Positions 54,730 to 63,893 of a DNA stretch of 64,000 nucleotides are shown piece by piece; within the stretch, counting starts at the first letter, position 1, and each line of letters opens with the position of its first letter. Position numbers and translations under genes: made by a program. The stretch is from contig JAEKDP010000001.1 of NCBI GenBank assembly GCA_016521575.1, positions 353,894 to 417,893 on the forward strand, given 5' to 3'. Origin of the DNA: Rhodobacteraceae bacterium F11138 (GTDB taxonomy: Bacteria > Pseudomonadota > Alphaproteobacteria > Rhodobacterales > Rhodobacteraceae). Below the pieces are notes generated by a model, which was given only the letters and a program-made list of their open reading frames with translations, was not told the origin of the DNA and made no database searches.

Positions 54730-54805
54730 CGGTTTGCTCTTACATCACAAGTTGTGGCACCTATATAGCCGCAGTATTCCAATCTGCGGCGCGTAAGGAA
54801 ACCCC

Positions 54806-55792
54806 ATGACCCTTGGATCGAAAATAGCGTGGGACGACACCGTTCTGCCCTTTCAACTGGATGCTTCCGATATTCGGGGTCGCGTGGCCCGGCTGGACGG
54901 TGTGCTGGACGGAATTCTGAAGCAGCACGATTATCCCCCCCAGGTCGAGGCCCTTGTCGCCGAGATGGCCCTGTTGACGGCGCTGATCGGACAGACGGTC
55001 AAACTGCGCTGGAAATTGTCCCTTCAGGTTCAGTCCAAAGGCGCGGTGCGGATGATCGCGACCGACTATTATGCGCCGCAGAACGAAGGCGAAGCCGCGC
55101 AGATCCGCGCCTATGCCAGCTTTGATGCGGCAAAACTGACAAAGGACACCCCGTTCGCGCAGATTGGCGAAGGGTATTTTGCCATCCTGATCGATCAGGG
55201 CAAAGGGATGGCGCCTTACCAGGGGATCACGCCATTGACGGCGGAATCGCTGACCTCTTGCGCCGAGGCCTATTTTGCACAGTCCGAACAACTGCCGACC
55301 CGCTTCTCGCTGAGCTTCGGGCGTTCTTGTGAACCCGATGTTGCAGAACATTGGCGCGCGGGGGGTGTGATGTTGCAGCACATGCCCAAGGCGTCACCCT
55401 TTGTGGCCACCGAAGCCGGCAGCGGCGAGGTGATGACAGCCGACGATCTGGTCAGCGGCCAGGAAGGTGAAAACTGGAGCAGGGTGAATATCCTGCTGGA
55501 CACGGTCGACGATCTGGAACTGATCGGCCCGGTGGTGCCGCCGACGGATCTGTTGATACGGTTGTTTCACGAAGAACAGCCACGCGTATTCGATGCCCAG
55601 GCGGTTCGGTTCGGATGCACCTGTTCAGAAGACCGCGTGCGCCAGAGCCTGTCGATCTACTCGTCCGGGGATATCGAATCGATGACCACGGACGAAGGCC
55701 GGGTAACCGCGGATTGTCAGTTCTGTGGTGCCCACTACGATCTGGATCCAGCCACGTTGGGGTTCGAGGCGAAAGGGCGACAGGGTGACTGA
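54806..55792 (+). CDS. hslO: Redox-regulated chaperone Hsp33
   Basis: Hsp33 is a holdase activated by oxidation. The 328-residue protein has the N-terminal substrate-binding domain (LVAEMALLTALIGQTVKLRWKLSLQVQSKG), GQEGENWSRVNILLDTV, and the C-terminal zinc/redox switch CTCSEDRV ... CQFCGAHYDLD (CxC and CxxC). Release of zinc with formation of two disulfides unfolds the linker. It overlaps the Nudix gene downstream by eight bases. Confidence 0.95.
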   Translation: MTLGSKIAWDDTVLPFQLDASDIRGRVARLDGVLDGILKQHDYPPQVEALVAEMALLTALIGQTVKLRWKLSLQVQSKGAVRMIATDYYAPQNEGEAAQIRAYASFDAAKLTKDTPFAQIGEGYFAILIDQGKGMAPYQGITPLTAESLTSCAEAYFAQSEQLPTRFSLSFGRSCEPDVAEHWRAGGVMLQHMPKASPFVATEAGSGEVMTADDLVSGQEGENWSRVNILLDTVDDLELIGPVVPPTDLLIRLFHEEQPRVFDAQAVRFGCTCSEDRVRQSLSIYSSGDIESMTTDEGRVTADCQFCGAHYDLDPATLGFEAKGRQGD

Positions 55793-56381
55793 CATCGTTG
55801 CACGGCTTCAGGCCGCGTTGACGCGATCGGGCCAGGGTTCTTCGGATTTTGATCTCAATCCCGAAACCGTCGTGCCGCAGGATCGCAGGCTGCGCCCCGC
55901 CGGCGTTCTGATCGCGGTCAGGCTGGATGGTCCGACACCGCAGATCCTGCTGACCAAACGATCCTCTGCGTTGAAACATCACCCGGGTCAGATCGCCTTT
56001 CCCGGCGGCAAGCAGGACCAAGGCGACCGGGATGTGGTCGATGCCGCCCTGCGGGAGGCGCATGAGGAAATCGGATTGCCGCGTGATCTGCCCGAAGTTC
56101 TGGGCATCCTGCCAGAGCACGAAACGGTCACCGGGTTTCGCGTTACGCCCGTGGTGGCCGTGGTGCGTCGCGATTTTCGGATCGTGCCGGAACCGGGTGA
56201 AGTCGAAGAAGTGTTCCCGGTGCCGTTGGAACATTTGATGAATCCGGAAAACTATCTGATCGAATCGCGTCGCTGGCGTCGGGTACGCCGGTATTATTAT
56301 ACCGTTCCGTTTGGACCCTACTACATCTGGGGCGCAACCGCGCGGATGATGCACGGTCTTGCGACACGGATGCAGGCGTGA
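55785..56381 (+). CDS. CoA pyrophosphatase-type Nudix hydrolase (NudL-like)
   Basis: The 198-residue protein has the CoA-pyrophosphatase signature LLTKRSSALKHHPGQIAFPGGKQD followed by the Nudix box, with catalytic residues in REAHEEIGL (about residues 85-95). This is the NudL/Nudt7 pattern. The enzyme splits CoA or its oxidised derivatives into 3',5'-ADP and 4'-phosphopantetheine. The start is GTG at 55785, overlapping the hslO end. The CCA-adding gene begins in its stop (GTGA), so the three genes form one unit. Confidence 0.9.
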   Translation: MTDIVARLQAALTRSGQGSSDFDLNPETVVPQDRRLRPAGVLIAVRLDGPTPQILLTKRSSALKHHPGQIAFPGGKQDQGDRDVVDAALREAHEEIGLPRDLPEVLGILPEHETVTGFRVTPVVAVVRRDFRIVPEPGEVEEVFPVPLEHLMNPENYLIESRRWRRVRRYYYTVPFGPYYIWGATARMMHGLATRMQA

Positions 56382-57535
56382 CACGGATCCGCGACAACTG
56401 GATTTCACACCCGGCGACACAGGCGGTTTGCGCTGCCTTGTCCGCGCAGGGTGCCAGGGTTCTTTTTGTCGGCGGATGTGTACGAAATGCGCTGTTGGGG
56501 GTGGCGGTCAGCGACATCGACATTGCCACCTCGGCCAATCCGCAAACCGTCACCGCCCTGGCGAAGGCGGCGAGGATCCGGGTGGTGCCCACCGGAATCG
56601 ATCACGGCACCGTCACACTGGTCAAGGACGGGCTGGCGCATGAAGTCACCACCTTTCGGCGCGATGTGTCCACCGATGGGCGGCGCGCGGTCGTGGCGTT
56701 TTCGGATGACATCACGGATGATGCGATGCGGCGCGATTTCACCATGAACGCCCTGTATGCGTGTCCGGACGGCACGGTGATCGACCCGTTGGGCGGCTTG
56801 CCGGATCTGCATGCGCGGCGCGTGCGCTTCATAGGCCGGGGCGAAGACCGTATCCGCGAGGATTATCTGCGCACTCTCAGGTATTTTCGGTTTCATGCCT
56901 GGTATGGTGATCCGCAGGCCGGGTTCGATGCAGACGCATTGGCCGCGATTGCCGCCAATCTGGACGGGCTGGGCACCTTGTCGCGCGAACGGGTCGGTGC
57001 CGAAATGCAAAAGCTGCTGGCCGCGCCGGATCCGGCGCCGTCATTGGCCGCCATGCGCAATACCGGGGTGTTGGCGCAACTGCTGCCGGGGGCCGACGAC
57101 AGAGCGCTGGCACCCTTGATTCATCTTGAAGGTGCCGCAGACGCGGAACCGGATCCGTTGCGTCGGCTTGCGGCGCTTGGCGGCGGTTCGGATGTGGCGG
57201 CGCGGCTTCGGCTTGGCAAGGCACAGGCGACACGGCTGACCGCGCTGCGCGACGGGGCGGCTTCCGGGGCCGGGATTGCCGAACTCGGATACAGGTTGCC
57301 CGTGGATCAGGCGCGCGATGCCCTGCTGTTGCGTTGCGTCTGGACCGAACAGCCTTGGCCGCAGGATGCCGCGAAATTGCTGCGCAAGGGGGCCGCCGCC
57401 ACGTTTCCGGTCCGGGCAAAAGATTTGATGCCGCGCTTTACGGGCGCGGCGCTGGGCGAAGAATTGAGACGGCTCGAGTCCGTCTGGATCGCGTCGGATT
57501 TCACGCTGAATCGGGCCCAGCTGTTGGCTGCATGA
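56378..57535 (+). CDS. cca: CCA-adding tRNA nucleotidyltransferase/poly(A) polymerase family
   Basis: The 385-residue class II nucleotidyltransferase has VLFVGGCVRNALLG, the metal-binding DxD in VSDIDIATSANP, HGTVTL, the RRDF segment in AMRRDFTMNALYA, and the helical neck GRGEDRIREDYLRTLRYFRFHA. It repairs or adds the 3' CCA of tRNAs; family members that are poly(A) polymerases cannot be excluded. The GTG start overlaps the upstream stop. No HD domain is present. Confidence 0.92.
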   Translation: MTRIRDNWISHPATQAVCAALSAQGARVLFVGGCVRNALLGVAVSDIDIATSANPQTVTALAKAARIRVVPTGIDHGTVTLVKDGLAHEVTTFRRDVSTDGRRAVVAFSDDITDDAMRRDFTMNALYACPDGTVIDPLGGLPDLHARRVRFIGRGEDRIREDYLRTLRYFRFHAWYGDPQAGFDADALAAIAANLDGLGTLSRERVGAEMQKLLAAPDPAPSLAAMRNTGVLAQLLPGADDRALAPLIHLEGAADAEPDPLRRLAALGGGSDVAARLRLGKAQATRLTALRDGAASGAGIAELGYRLPVDQARDALLLRCVWTEQPWPQDAAKLLRKGAAATFPVRAKDLMPRFTGAALGEELRRLESVWIASDFTLNRAQLLAA

Positions 57536-57600
57536 CATTTTGCCGTGACAAACCACGGATCATCCGATACCCAAATGGCACGAAAACTGGAGGATGCAGA

Positions 57601-57633
57601 ATGTATTACGGGATCTGGAACAGCCACGGCTGA
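57601..57633 (+). CDS. Ten-codon candidate leader peptide upstream of the ABC exporter
   Basis: ATG at 57601 is preceded by an ideal GGAGG seven bases away (57589-57593) and encodes MYYGIWNSHG before TGA at 57631. It lies 80 bases before the first ABC gene. Bases 57609-57614 (CGGGAT, inside the ORF) and 57652-57657 (GGGGAT) can both pair with 57635-57640 (ATCCCC), so ribosome position could choose between two hairpins. The pattern is that of a translational or transcriptional attenuator, but no function is known. Confidence 0.4.
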   Translation: MYYGIWNSHG

Positions 57634-57634
57634 T

Positions 57635-57657
57635 ATCCCCGACCCGTCTGGGGGGAT
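57635..57657 (+). promoter_or_regulatory. Hairpin after the leader peptide, in the ABC exporter 5' region
   Basis: ATCCCC (57635-57640) pairs with GGGGAT (57652-57657) over an 11-base loop. It starts one base after the leader stop codon and competes with pairing to CGGGAT inside the leader ORF. No T-tract follows, so if regulatory it more likely acts on translation or Rho access than as an intrinsic terminator. Confidence 0.35.
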
Positions 57658-57712
57658 CGCAAGCCGACGCCCTCATTGCATTTTGAACTATCGCTCATCA
57701 GGAGCATCCGCC

Positions 57713-59551
57713 ATGTTTCGTTTCTTTGAAAATCTCGTTGACCCCTATTGCGACTATACGCAAAAGGACCGCCCGCCGACCCGTTTGTGGCCTTTTCTGC
57801 GGGAATACGGCGTCCCGTTCCGGCGGGTGTTTGTCTGGGCCGGTCTTTTGTCGATCCTGGTTGCGGCAATCGAAATCGGACTGATCTACTACATGGGGCG
57901 CATCGTCGATCTGTTGGCCGGCGAACCGCAACAGGTCATGGCCGATCACGGGCTTGAACTGTTGGCTGTTGCGGTTTTCATCGTGTTGTTGCGTCCCGCC
58001 CTGCATATGTTTGACGTGGCGCTGCTGAACAATGCGATCCTGCCGAATTTTGGCACCCTGATCCGTTGGCGGGCGCATAAGCATGTGTTGCGCCAGTCGG
58101 TGGGCTGGTTCGAGAACGATTTTGCCGGACGTATCGCCAACCGTATCATGCAGACCCCTCCGGCGGCCGGAGAGGTCGTTTTCCAGGTGTTCGATGCGAT
58201 CTCTTTCTCGCTGGCGTATATGGTGGGTGCCGCGATCCTGCTGACGGCGTCGGATGCGCGGCTGCTGATACCGTTGCTGATCTGGATGATCTTTTACGCC
58301 GCGCTGGTTCGCTGGACGGTTCGGCGGGTGGGACCGGCGTCTCAGGCGGCGTCGGATGCGCGTTCGGTCGTGACAGGTCGCGTCGTGGACAGCTATACCA
58401 ACATCCATTCGGTCAAGATGTTCGCGCATCATGATCGTGAACTGGACTATGCACGGGACGCGATCGAAAATTCCCGGCGCACCTTTCAGACCGAGATGCG
58501 GATTTTCACCAAGATGGACATCACGCTGGTCGCGTTGAACGGGCTGCTGATCGTCGGTGTTGTCGGCTGGACGATCTGGCTGTGGTACAACGGTCAGGCC
58601 AGCGTGGGGGTCGTTGCCGCCGCGACGGCGCTGACACTTCGGCTGAACGGGATGACCGGCTGGATCATGTGGGCGCTGACCACGTTTTTCCGTCAACTCG
58701 GTGTGGTTGCCGAAGGCATGCAGACCATCGCCCAGCCCATCGATCTGGTGGATGATGAACGGGCCCGGCCATTGCAATTGCGTGACGGACAGATTGAACT
58801 GCGCGATCTGTCCCATCATTTCGGCCGTGAGAGCGGCGGACTGGACGGGATCAACCTGACCATTTGGCCCGGTGAAAAAATCGGTCTGATTGGACGTTCC
58901 GGTGCGGGAAAATCGACCTTGGTGAAGCTGCTGCTGCGCTTTTACGATGCCGAGAACGGGCAAATCCTGTTGGATGGGCAGGATATCAAACAGGTGACGC
59001 AGAACAGCCTGCGCAGCCACATCGGCATGGTGCAGCAGGACAGCGCGTTGTTGCACCGTTCGGTGCGCGACAACATCCTGTATGGCCGTCCGGATGCCAC
59101 CGAAGACATGATGATCGCTGCCGCAAAGCAGGCCGAAGCGCATGAATTCATCCTTGATCTGGCCGATCCCGAAGGGCGCACCGGGTATGATGCCCATGTG
59201 GGCGAGCGCGGTGTGAAACTGTCTGGTGGCCAACGTCAGCGGGTGACGCTGGCGCGGGTGATTTTGAAGGATGCACCGATCCTTCTGCTGGATGAAGCCA
59301 CCAGCGCGCTGGATTCCGAAGTCGAGGCGGCGATTCAGGACACGCTCTATGGCATGATGCAGGGCAAGACGGTCATTGCGATTGCGCACCGGCTGTCTAC
59401 GATTGCCCAGATGGACCGCATTCTGGTTCTGGATCAGGGCCGTATCGTGGAGCAGGGCAGCCATGCCGCGCTTTTGGCTCAGTCCGGCCTGTATGCGCAA
59501 TTCTGGGCCCGTCAATCCGGCGGGTTTCTAAATACCGAGGCGACCGCGTGA
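57713..59551 (+). CDS. ABC exporter half-transporter, subunit 1
   Basis: The 612-residue protein fuses a six-helix transmembrane domain (about residues 40-325) to a nucleotide-binding domain. The NBD has Walker A GLIGRSGAGKSTLVKLLL, Q-loop MVQQDSA, signature VKLSGGQRQRVTLARVIL, Walker B APILLLDEATSALDSEV and H-loop IAIAHRLSTIAQM. This is a MsbA/Pgp-type exporter; the substrate is unknown. The ATG at 57713 has AGGAG upstream. It overlaps the second subunit by four bases; together they probably form a heterodimer. Confidence 0.93.
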   Translation: MFRFFENLVDPYCDYTQKDRPPTRLWPFLREYGVPFRRVFVWAGLLSILVAAIEIGLIYYMGRIVDLLAGEPQQVMADHGLELLAVAVFIVLLRPALHMFDVALLNNAILPNFGTLIRWRAHKHVLRQSVGWFENDFAGRIANRIMQTPPAAGEVVFQVFDAISFSLAYMVGAAILLTASDARLLIPLLIWMIFYAALVRWTVRRVGPASQAASDARSVVTGRVVDSYTNIHSVKMFAHHDRELDYARDAIENSRRTFQTEMRIFTKMDITLVALNGLLIVGVVGWTIWLWYNGQASVGVVAAATALTLRLNGMTGWIMWALTTFFRQLGVVAEGMQTIAQPIDLVDDERARPLQLRDGQIELRDLSHHFGRESGGLDGINLTIWPGEKIGLIGRSGAGKSTLVKLLLRFYDAENGQILLDGQDIKQVTQNSLRSHIGMVQQDSALLHRSVRDNILYGRPDATEDMMIAAAKQAEAHEFILDLADPEGRTGYDAHVGERGVKLSGGQRQRVTLARVILKDAPILLLDEATSALDSEVEAAIQDTLYGMMQGKTVIAIAHRLSTIAQMDRILVLDQGRIVEQGSHAALLAQSGLYAQFWARQSGGFLNTEATA

Positions 59552-61380
59552 AACTTGCAAATCTGATCGATCCCTTTGTTCCGACGGACACGCCGCCGCC
59601 GCAGCGGCTGCCGGCGTTCATTGGCTGGTGCCTGCGCGGGTCCTGGCCAATGTTGTTTGCGGCGGCGTTGTTTTCCGGTTTGGCCGGCGCGATGGAGGCC
59701 GGAACCGCATGGATACTGGGCATGGTGATCGATACCGCAACAGCGGCGGCGCCCGAGGATCTGTTTTCAGGGCAGAACCTGATACGGATCGCGGTCGCCG
59801 TGGCCTTTTTCATGCTGGTTCGCCCGGTGCTGTTCGGGCTGTCCTCGTTGACCAACAACTATATCGTGATGCCCAACGTGACCCCGCTGGTCCTGTCCAA
59901 GCTGAACCGCTGGACGCTGGGGCAATCGGTCAGTTTCTTTGATGACGATTTCGCCGGGCGCATTGCCCAAAAGCAGATGCAGACCGCCAATGCGCTGACG
60001 TCGATCGTGTCCGATGTCATCAACGCCATCGTGTTCTCGTTTGCATCGCTTGCCGGGTCACTGGTTCTGCTCAGCTCGATCCATCCGGGTGTGATGCTGC
60101 CATTCATTGGCTGGCTGGCGTTCTATTTTGCGCTGATCTACTGGTTCTTGCCGCGCATCCGTGCGCGGTCGGCGGCGCGGGCAGGGGCGCGGGCGATGGT
60201 CACGGGCCAGATCGTTGACACGATTACCAATATCAAGACCGTAAAGCTGTTTGCCCATGCAACGAACGAAGACGACGCCGCGCGTCACGCGATGGCGGAT
60301 CTGCGCGGGCGTGCGCTGGATTTCGGTCGCCTGTCCGCGAGTTTCAGGTTTGCCCTGATGACGCTGGCCGGTGTCCTGCCGGTGATGTTGATCGGTGCGA
60401 CCCTTTTCCTGTGGCGTGACGGGGTGGCGACGACGGGCGATATCGTGGCCGCCGGGGCGATTTCGATCCGCATCGCACAGATGACGGGTTGGGTCAGCTT
60501 CACCCTGATGGGGATCTATGCCCATGTGGGTGAGGTGGAAAACGGGATGCGAACCCTGGCGATGCGCAACCGGATCGACGACGCGGCGGATGTGGATGAT
60601 TTGCAGGTGCCGCGCGGCGAGATCGTGTTTGACGGGGTCGTGTTCGCCTATGGTCGCGATGTGGGGGGCGTTCAGAGCGTGAATCTGACGGTAAAGCCGG
60701 GCGAAAAGCTGGGTATCGTGGGGGCGTCCGGGGCCGGGAAATCGACGTTGGTGGCCTTGTTGCTGCGTCTGTATGACCCCGAAGATGGGCGGATCAAGAT
60801 CGACGGGCAGGACGTGACGCGTGTTACGCAGGACAGTTTGCGCAGCCATATCGGTATGGTCACCCAGGAAACCGCCATGTTCAATCGCTCGGCACGGGAC
60901 AATATCCTTTATGGCCGGCCCGATGCGGGCGAAGACGACATGATCGCGGCGGCCCGCCTTGCCGAAGCGGATGATTTCATCAGCGATTTGCAGGATTTCA
61001 AGGGCCGACGCGGCTACGATGCCTTTCTGGGCGAACGCGGGGTCAAGCTGTCGGGTGGCCAGAGGCAGCGGATTGCGCTGGCCCGTGCCATTCTCAAGGA
61101 TGCGCCGATTCTGGTGCTGGACGAAGCCACCAGCGCGCTGGATTCCGAGGTCGAAGCCTCGATTCAGACGGCGCTGCATCGGGTGATGCACGGCAAGACG
61201 GTCCTGGCGATCGCACATCGCCTGTCGACGCTGTCCGAAATGGATCGCATCATCGTGATGGATGCAGGGCGCATCGCCGAAGTCGGCACCCACAGCAGCC
61301 TGTTGGCCAAAGGCGGGCTGTACGCGCAGTTCTGGAACCGGCAATCGGGCGGGTTCATTCGCACCGAAGCGGCGGAATGA
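59548..61380 (+). CDS. ABC exporter half-transporter, subunit 2
   Basis: The 610-residue paralogue of the preceding subunit has the same layout: transmembrane domain (about 30-330), then Walker A GIVGASGAGKSTLVALLL, Q-loop MVTQETA, signature VKLSGGQRQRIALARAIL, Walker B APILVLDEATSALDSEV and LAIAHRLSTLSEM. Catalytic residues look intact in both halves, so there is no degenerate site. The start is GTG overlapping the upstream stop (GTGA). The methyltransferase gene begins in its own stop codon. Confidence 0.93.
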   Translation: MKLANLIDPFVPTDTPPPQRLPAFIGWCLRGSWPMLFAAALFSGLAGAMEAGTAWILGMVIDTATAAAPEDLFSGQNLIRIAVAVAFFMLVRPVLFGLSSLTNNYIVMPNVTPLVLSKLNRWTLGQSVSFFDDDFAGRIAQKQMQTANALTSIVSDVINAIVFSFASLAGSLVLLSSIHPGVMLPFIGWLAFYFALIYWFLPRIRARSAARAGARAMVTGQIVDTITNIKTVKLFAHATNEDDAARHAMADLRGRALDFGRLSASFRFALMTLAGVLPVMLIGATLFLWRDGVATTGDIVAAGAISIRIAQMTGWVSFTLMGIYAHVGEVENGMRTLAMRNRIDDAADVDDLQVPRGEIVFDGVVFAYGRDVGGVQSVNLTVKPGEKLGIVGASGAGKSTLVALLLRLYDPEDGRIKIDGQDVTRVTQDSLRSHIGMVTQETAMFNRSARDNILYGRPDAGEDDMIAAARLAEADDFISDLQDFKGRRGYDAFLGERGVKLSGGQRQRIALARAILKDAPILVLDEATSALDSEVEASIQTALHRVMHGKTVLAIAHRLSTLSEMDRIIVMDAGRIAEVGTHSSLLAKGGLYAQFWNRQSGGFIRTEAAE

Positions 61381-62621
61381 TGGGAACCATGGAGCGTGAG
61401 CACCATATCATCCGGCGTCTTGGCCATATGGGCGATGGCATCGCTGACGGGCCGCTGTACGCGCCGCGCACCCTGCCGGGCGAGTCGGTCAGCGGGGTGA
61501 TTCAGGGCACGCAGTTGACCGATCTGCGTATCGAAACGCCGTCTTCTGACAGGGTGGCTGCGCCATGTCGGCACTATCGGTCCTGCGGCGGCTGTCAGCT
61601 GCAACATGCCAGCGACGAATTCGTCGCGCGGTTCAAGCAAGAGGTGGTCTCGTCCGCCTTGTCCGCACAGGGGTTGTCTGCCTGCATGCCGCCGATCGTG
61701 ACGTCACTGCCGCGATCCCGGCGGCGGGCAACGGTTTCGACGCGGCGAACCAAAAAGGGGGCTCTGGTCGGGTTTCATGCCCGTGCTTCGGATGTGATCG
61801 TGCAGATCCCCGATTGCCACTTGCTGGCGCCCGAGCTGCTGGACGGCCTGCCCGTGGCCGAAGCCCTGGCCGTGCTGGGCGCCAGCCGCAAGGGCGAGCT
61901 GTCCGTTACCTTGACCACATCGCTTGCGGGGCTGGATGTGGCGGTATCCGGCGGCAAACCCCTGGATGGACCGTTGCGCGCGGCCCTGGCCCAAGAGGCC
62001 GGGGATCGCCGGCTGGCCCGGCTGACCTGGGATGGCGAAACCATCGCGCTGCGCGAACCGCCCCTGCAAGCGATGGGCGGGGCCAGTGTCGTGCCGCCGC
62101 CCGCCGCCTTTCTGCAAGCCACACCCGATGGTGAAGCCGCGTTGCTGGCTGTTGTGCGTGACATCACACAGGGCGCTGCGTGGATTGCGGATCTGTTTTC
62201 CGGCTGCGGAACCTTCGCGCTGCCTTTGGCGCAGGGTGCGCGGGTTCATGCCGTGGAAGGTGACGCAGACATGATCGCAGCATTGGACCGGGGATGGCGG
62301 CATGCCCGGGGCTTGAAGCAGGTGACGACAGAAACCCGCGATCTGTTTCGCCGCCCGCTGATGCCGGATGAACTGTCCCGGTTCGACGCGGTCGTGCTGG
62401 ATCCGCCGCGCGCGGGGGCCGAGGCACAGGTGGCGCAGCTGGCACAGTCCGGCGTGCCCCGGATCGCATATGTGTCCTGCAATCCGGTCAGTTTCGCGCG
62501 GGATGCGGCACGGCTGGTCGCTGCCGGGTATGTCCTGGGCCCTGTGCAGGTGGTGGATCAGTTTCGCTGGTCTTCGCATATCGAGCTGGCGGCGTCGTTT
62601 GTCAGACCGGATCAACGTTGA
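61377..62621 (+). CDS. [4Fe-4S] class I RNA methyltransferase (RlmD/TrmA family)
   Basis: The 414-residue protein has a reduced TRAM-like N-terminus and the Fe-S motif CRHYRSCGGCQLQH. SAM-binding ADLFSGCGTFALPLAQGARVHAVEGD and the catalytic VLDPPRAGAEAQV and VSCNPVSFARDA follow, with the nucleophile Cys in SCNP. Members methylate C5 of uridine in 23S rRNA or tRNA; which site is modified here cannot be told. It starts in the ABC gene stop codon (ATGA); an ATG 12 bases later is an alternative. Confidence 0.92.
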   Translation: MMGTMEREHHIIRRLGHMGDGIADGPLYAPRTLPGESVSGVIQGTQLTDLRIETPSSDRVAAPCRHYRSCGGCQLQHASDEFVARFKQEVVSSALSAQGLSACMPPIVTSLPRSRRRATVSTRRTKKGALVGFHARASDVIVQIPDCHLLAPELLDGLPVAEALAVLGASRKGELSVTLTTSLAGLDVAVSGGKPLDGPLRAALAQEAGDRRLARLTWDGETIALREPPLQAMGGASVVPPPAAFLQATPDGEAALLAVVRDITQGAAWIADLFSGCGTFALPLAQGARVHAVEGDADMIAALDRGWRHARGLKQVTTETRDLFRRPLMPDELSRFDAVVLDPPRAGAEAQVAQLAQSGVPRIAYVSCNPVSFARDAARLVAAGYVLGPVQVVDQFRWSSHIELAASFVRPDQR

Positions 62622-62709
62622 ATTTGCGCCCGGTCGCAAAAAGTGATTTCATTTATTAACCATCCTTGGGTATCTCGGAACCGAGGCACATAAAAAACGA
62701 GAGCGGCAG

Positions 62710-63210
62710 ATGAAACGGCGTGTATTCGGACTGGGGGCGATGGCGGCTTTGGCCACGACCGGGTGTAGCACCAGTTCCAAATTCAAGACCTATAACGGGC
62801 CAGAAGTCACATCGATTGTGGTCAATAAAGGCGCGCGGCGGATGTATCTGCTGCACGATGAAAAAATCCTGCGGGATTACAAATTCGATCTGGGATTCGC
62901 CCCGGTCGGGCACAAGCAGTTTCGCGGCGATGGCAAGACGCCGGAAGGCACATATCTGGTGGATCGGCACAATCCGCGCAGCGCCTATCACCTGTCGGTG
63001 GGCATTTCCTATCCCAACGCGCGCGATCTGGCTTTTGCCAGATCCATGGGCAAGGAAGCTGGCGGCGATATCTTCATTCACGGCCAGCCCAACAATTCCA
63101 AGGCCAAGGGCCGGGATTGGACCGCCGGCTGTATCGCCGTCAGAAATCACGAGATCGAAGAGATCTACGCCATGGTGAACCGGGGCACGCTGATCACGCT
63201 GCGGGCCTGA
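62710..63210 (+). CDS. L,D-transpeptidase lipoprotein
   Basis: The 166-residue protein has a lipobox (AALATTGC, Cys at about 19) and a YkuD domain: SIVVNKGARRMYLLHDEKILRDYKFDLG, DGKTPEGTYLVDRHNP, then the active site IFIHGQPNNSKAKGRDWTAGC with catalytic Cys followed by IAVRN. These enzymes form 3-3 cross-links or anchor proteins to peptidoglycan in the periplasm. It meets the CAP gene tail to tail, with four bases between the stops. Confidence 0.92.
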   Translation: MKRRVFGLGAMAALATTGCSTSSKFKTYNGPEVTSIVVNKGARRMYLLHDEKILRDYKFDLGFAPVGHKQFRGDGKTPEGTYLVDRHNPRSAYHLSVGISYPNARDLAFARSMGKEAGGDIFIHGQPNNSKAKGRDWTAGCIAVRNHEIEEIYAMVNRGTLITLRA

Positions 63211-63214
63211 GCGG

Positions 63215-63724
63215 TCAGTTTCCCGTCACCATGGTCCACCAGATCTTGCCGGATCTTTCCTGATACCAGGAAAATCCCATATTGATGGCCTTGGGGTTCA
63301 TGATGACCTGTCGGGTGCCCGGAGAATCCATCCAGGCCGCCAGGGTTTCAAGTTCGGTTTCGTAGGTTTCCGAGATGTTTTCGCCCAGCATCTTGCCAGG
63401 ATAGCCCGCGCGCTGGACCCGGTCGATCGGGGATGACCCGTCCGAGCCGAAATGCCAGGGGCGCTGTTGCACGGACATATCGCGCGAATGGGTGGCGGCG
63501 GCGGCGGTCAGCTGCGCGTTCAGCTGCACCGGTGCCGCACCGGCTGCGGTGCGCAGGGCGTTGACGGAATCCAGAAAGCGATACTGAATCTTGGATTCGT
63601 CGCTTGCCCTGATCTTGTAGGCCTTCGGAAGCGGTCGGCCATCGGCGCCGATTGTTGTTCCCTGTTCGGCGCACCCGGCGAGAACCAGAAGACCGATCAA
63701 CAGGAATGAAAGAACGCGTGCCAT
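63215..63724 (-). CDS. CAP (SCP/PR-1) domain lipoprotein
   Basis: The 169-residue protein has a signal peptide with lipobox VLAGC (Cys at about 18). The CAP domain reads FLDSVNALRTAAGAAPVQLNAQLTAAAATHSRDM, GKMLGENISETYETELETLAAWMDSPGTRQVIM, and INMGFSW. Bacterial CAP proteins are secreted with little-known roles; some act on cell walls. It starts towards the Tat-protein gene, with which it shares a 169-base divergent intergenic region. Confidence 0.88.
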   Translation of the reverse strand: MARVLSFLLIGLLVLAGCAEQGTTIGADGRPLPKAYKIRASDESKIQYRFLDSVNALRTAAGAAPVQLNAQLTAAAATHSRDMSVQQRPWHFGSDGSSPIDRVQRAGYPGKMLGENISETYETELETLAAWMDSPGTRQVIMNPKAINMGFSWYQERSGKIWWTMVTGN

Positions 63725-63825
63725 GCTTCACCTTGAGAACTTTGTATCACCGCAGCAAATACCCCGAGACGGCCCCGGGCGCAAATGGGCAAATGTGGCA
63801 ACTCTTGCAGTGTTGCCGGTTTGAT

Positions 63826-63854
63826 TTGCGACTGCGACATTCCGGCAATAATAT
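63826..63854 (+). promoter_or_regulatory. Predicted promoter of the Tat-exported protein gene
   Basis: TTGCGA (63826-63831) and TAATAT (63849-63854) are spaced by exactly 17 bases, 39 bases before the start codon. An inverted repeat TTGCCGG...CCGGCAA brackets the -35 box, and GGCAAC...GTTGCC lies immediately upstream, so a bound regulator is possible. Confidence 0.5.
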
Positions 63855-63893
63855 ACCAGCCAAACGCAAACCGCACCGACAGAGGACACAGAC

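Noticed and set aside
57698-59515. 605-codon ORF opposite the first ABC gene
   Set aside because: It mirrors the ABC subunit frame; a similar mirror ORF lies opposite the paralogous second subunit, showing both are by-products of codon bias.
62622-62709. EcfG-type stress promoter (GGAAC) before the L,D-transpeptidase
   Set aside because: GGAAC is present, but the -10 at the expected distance does not match CGTT, so the match is likely chance.
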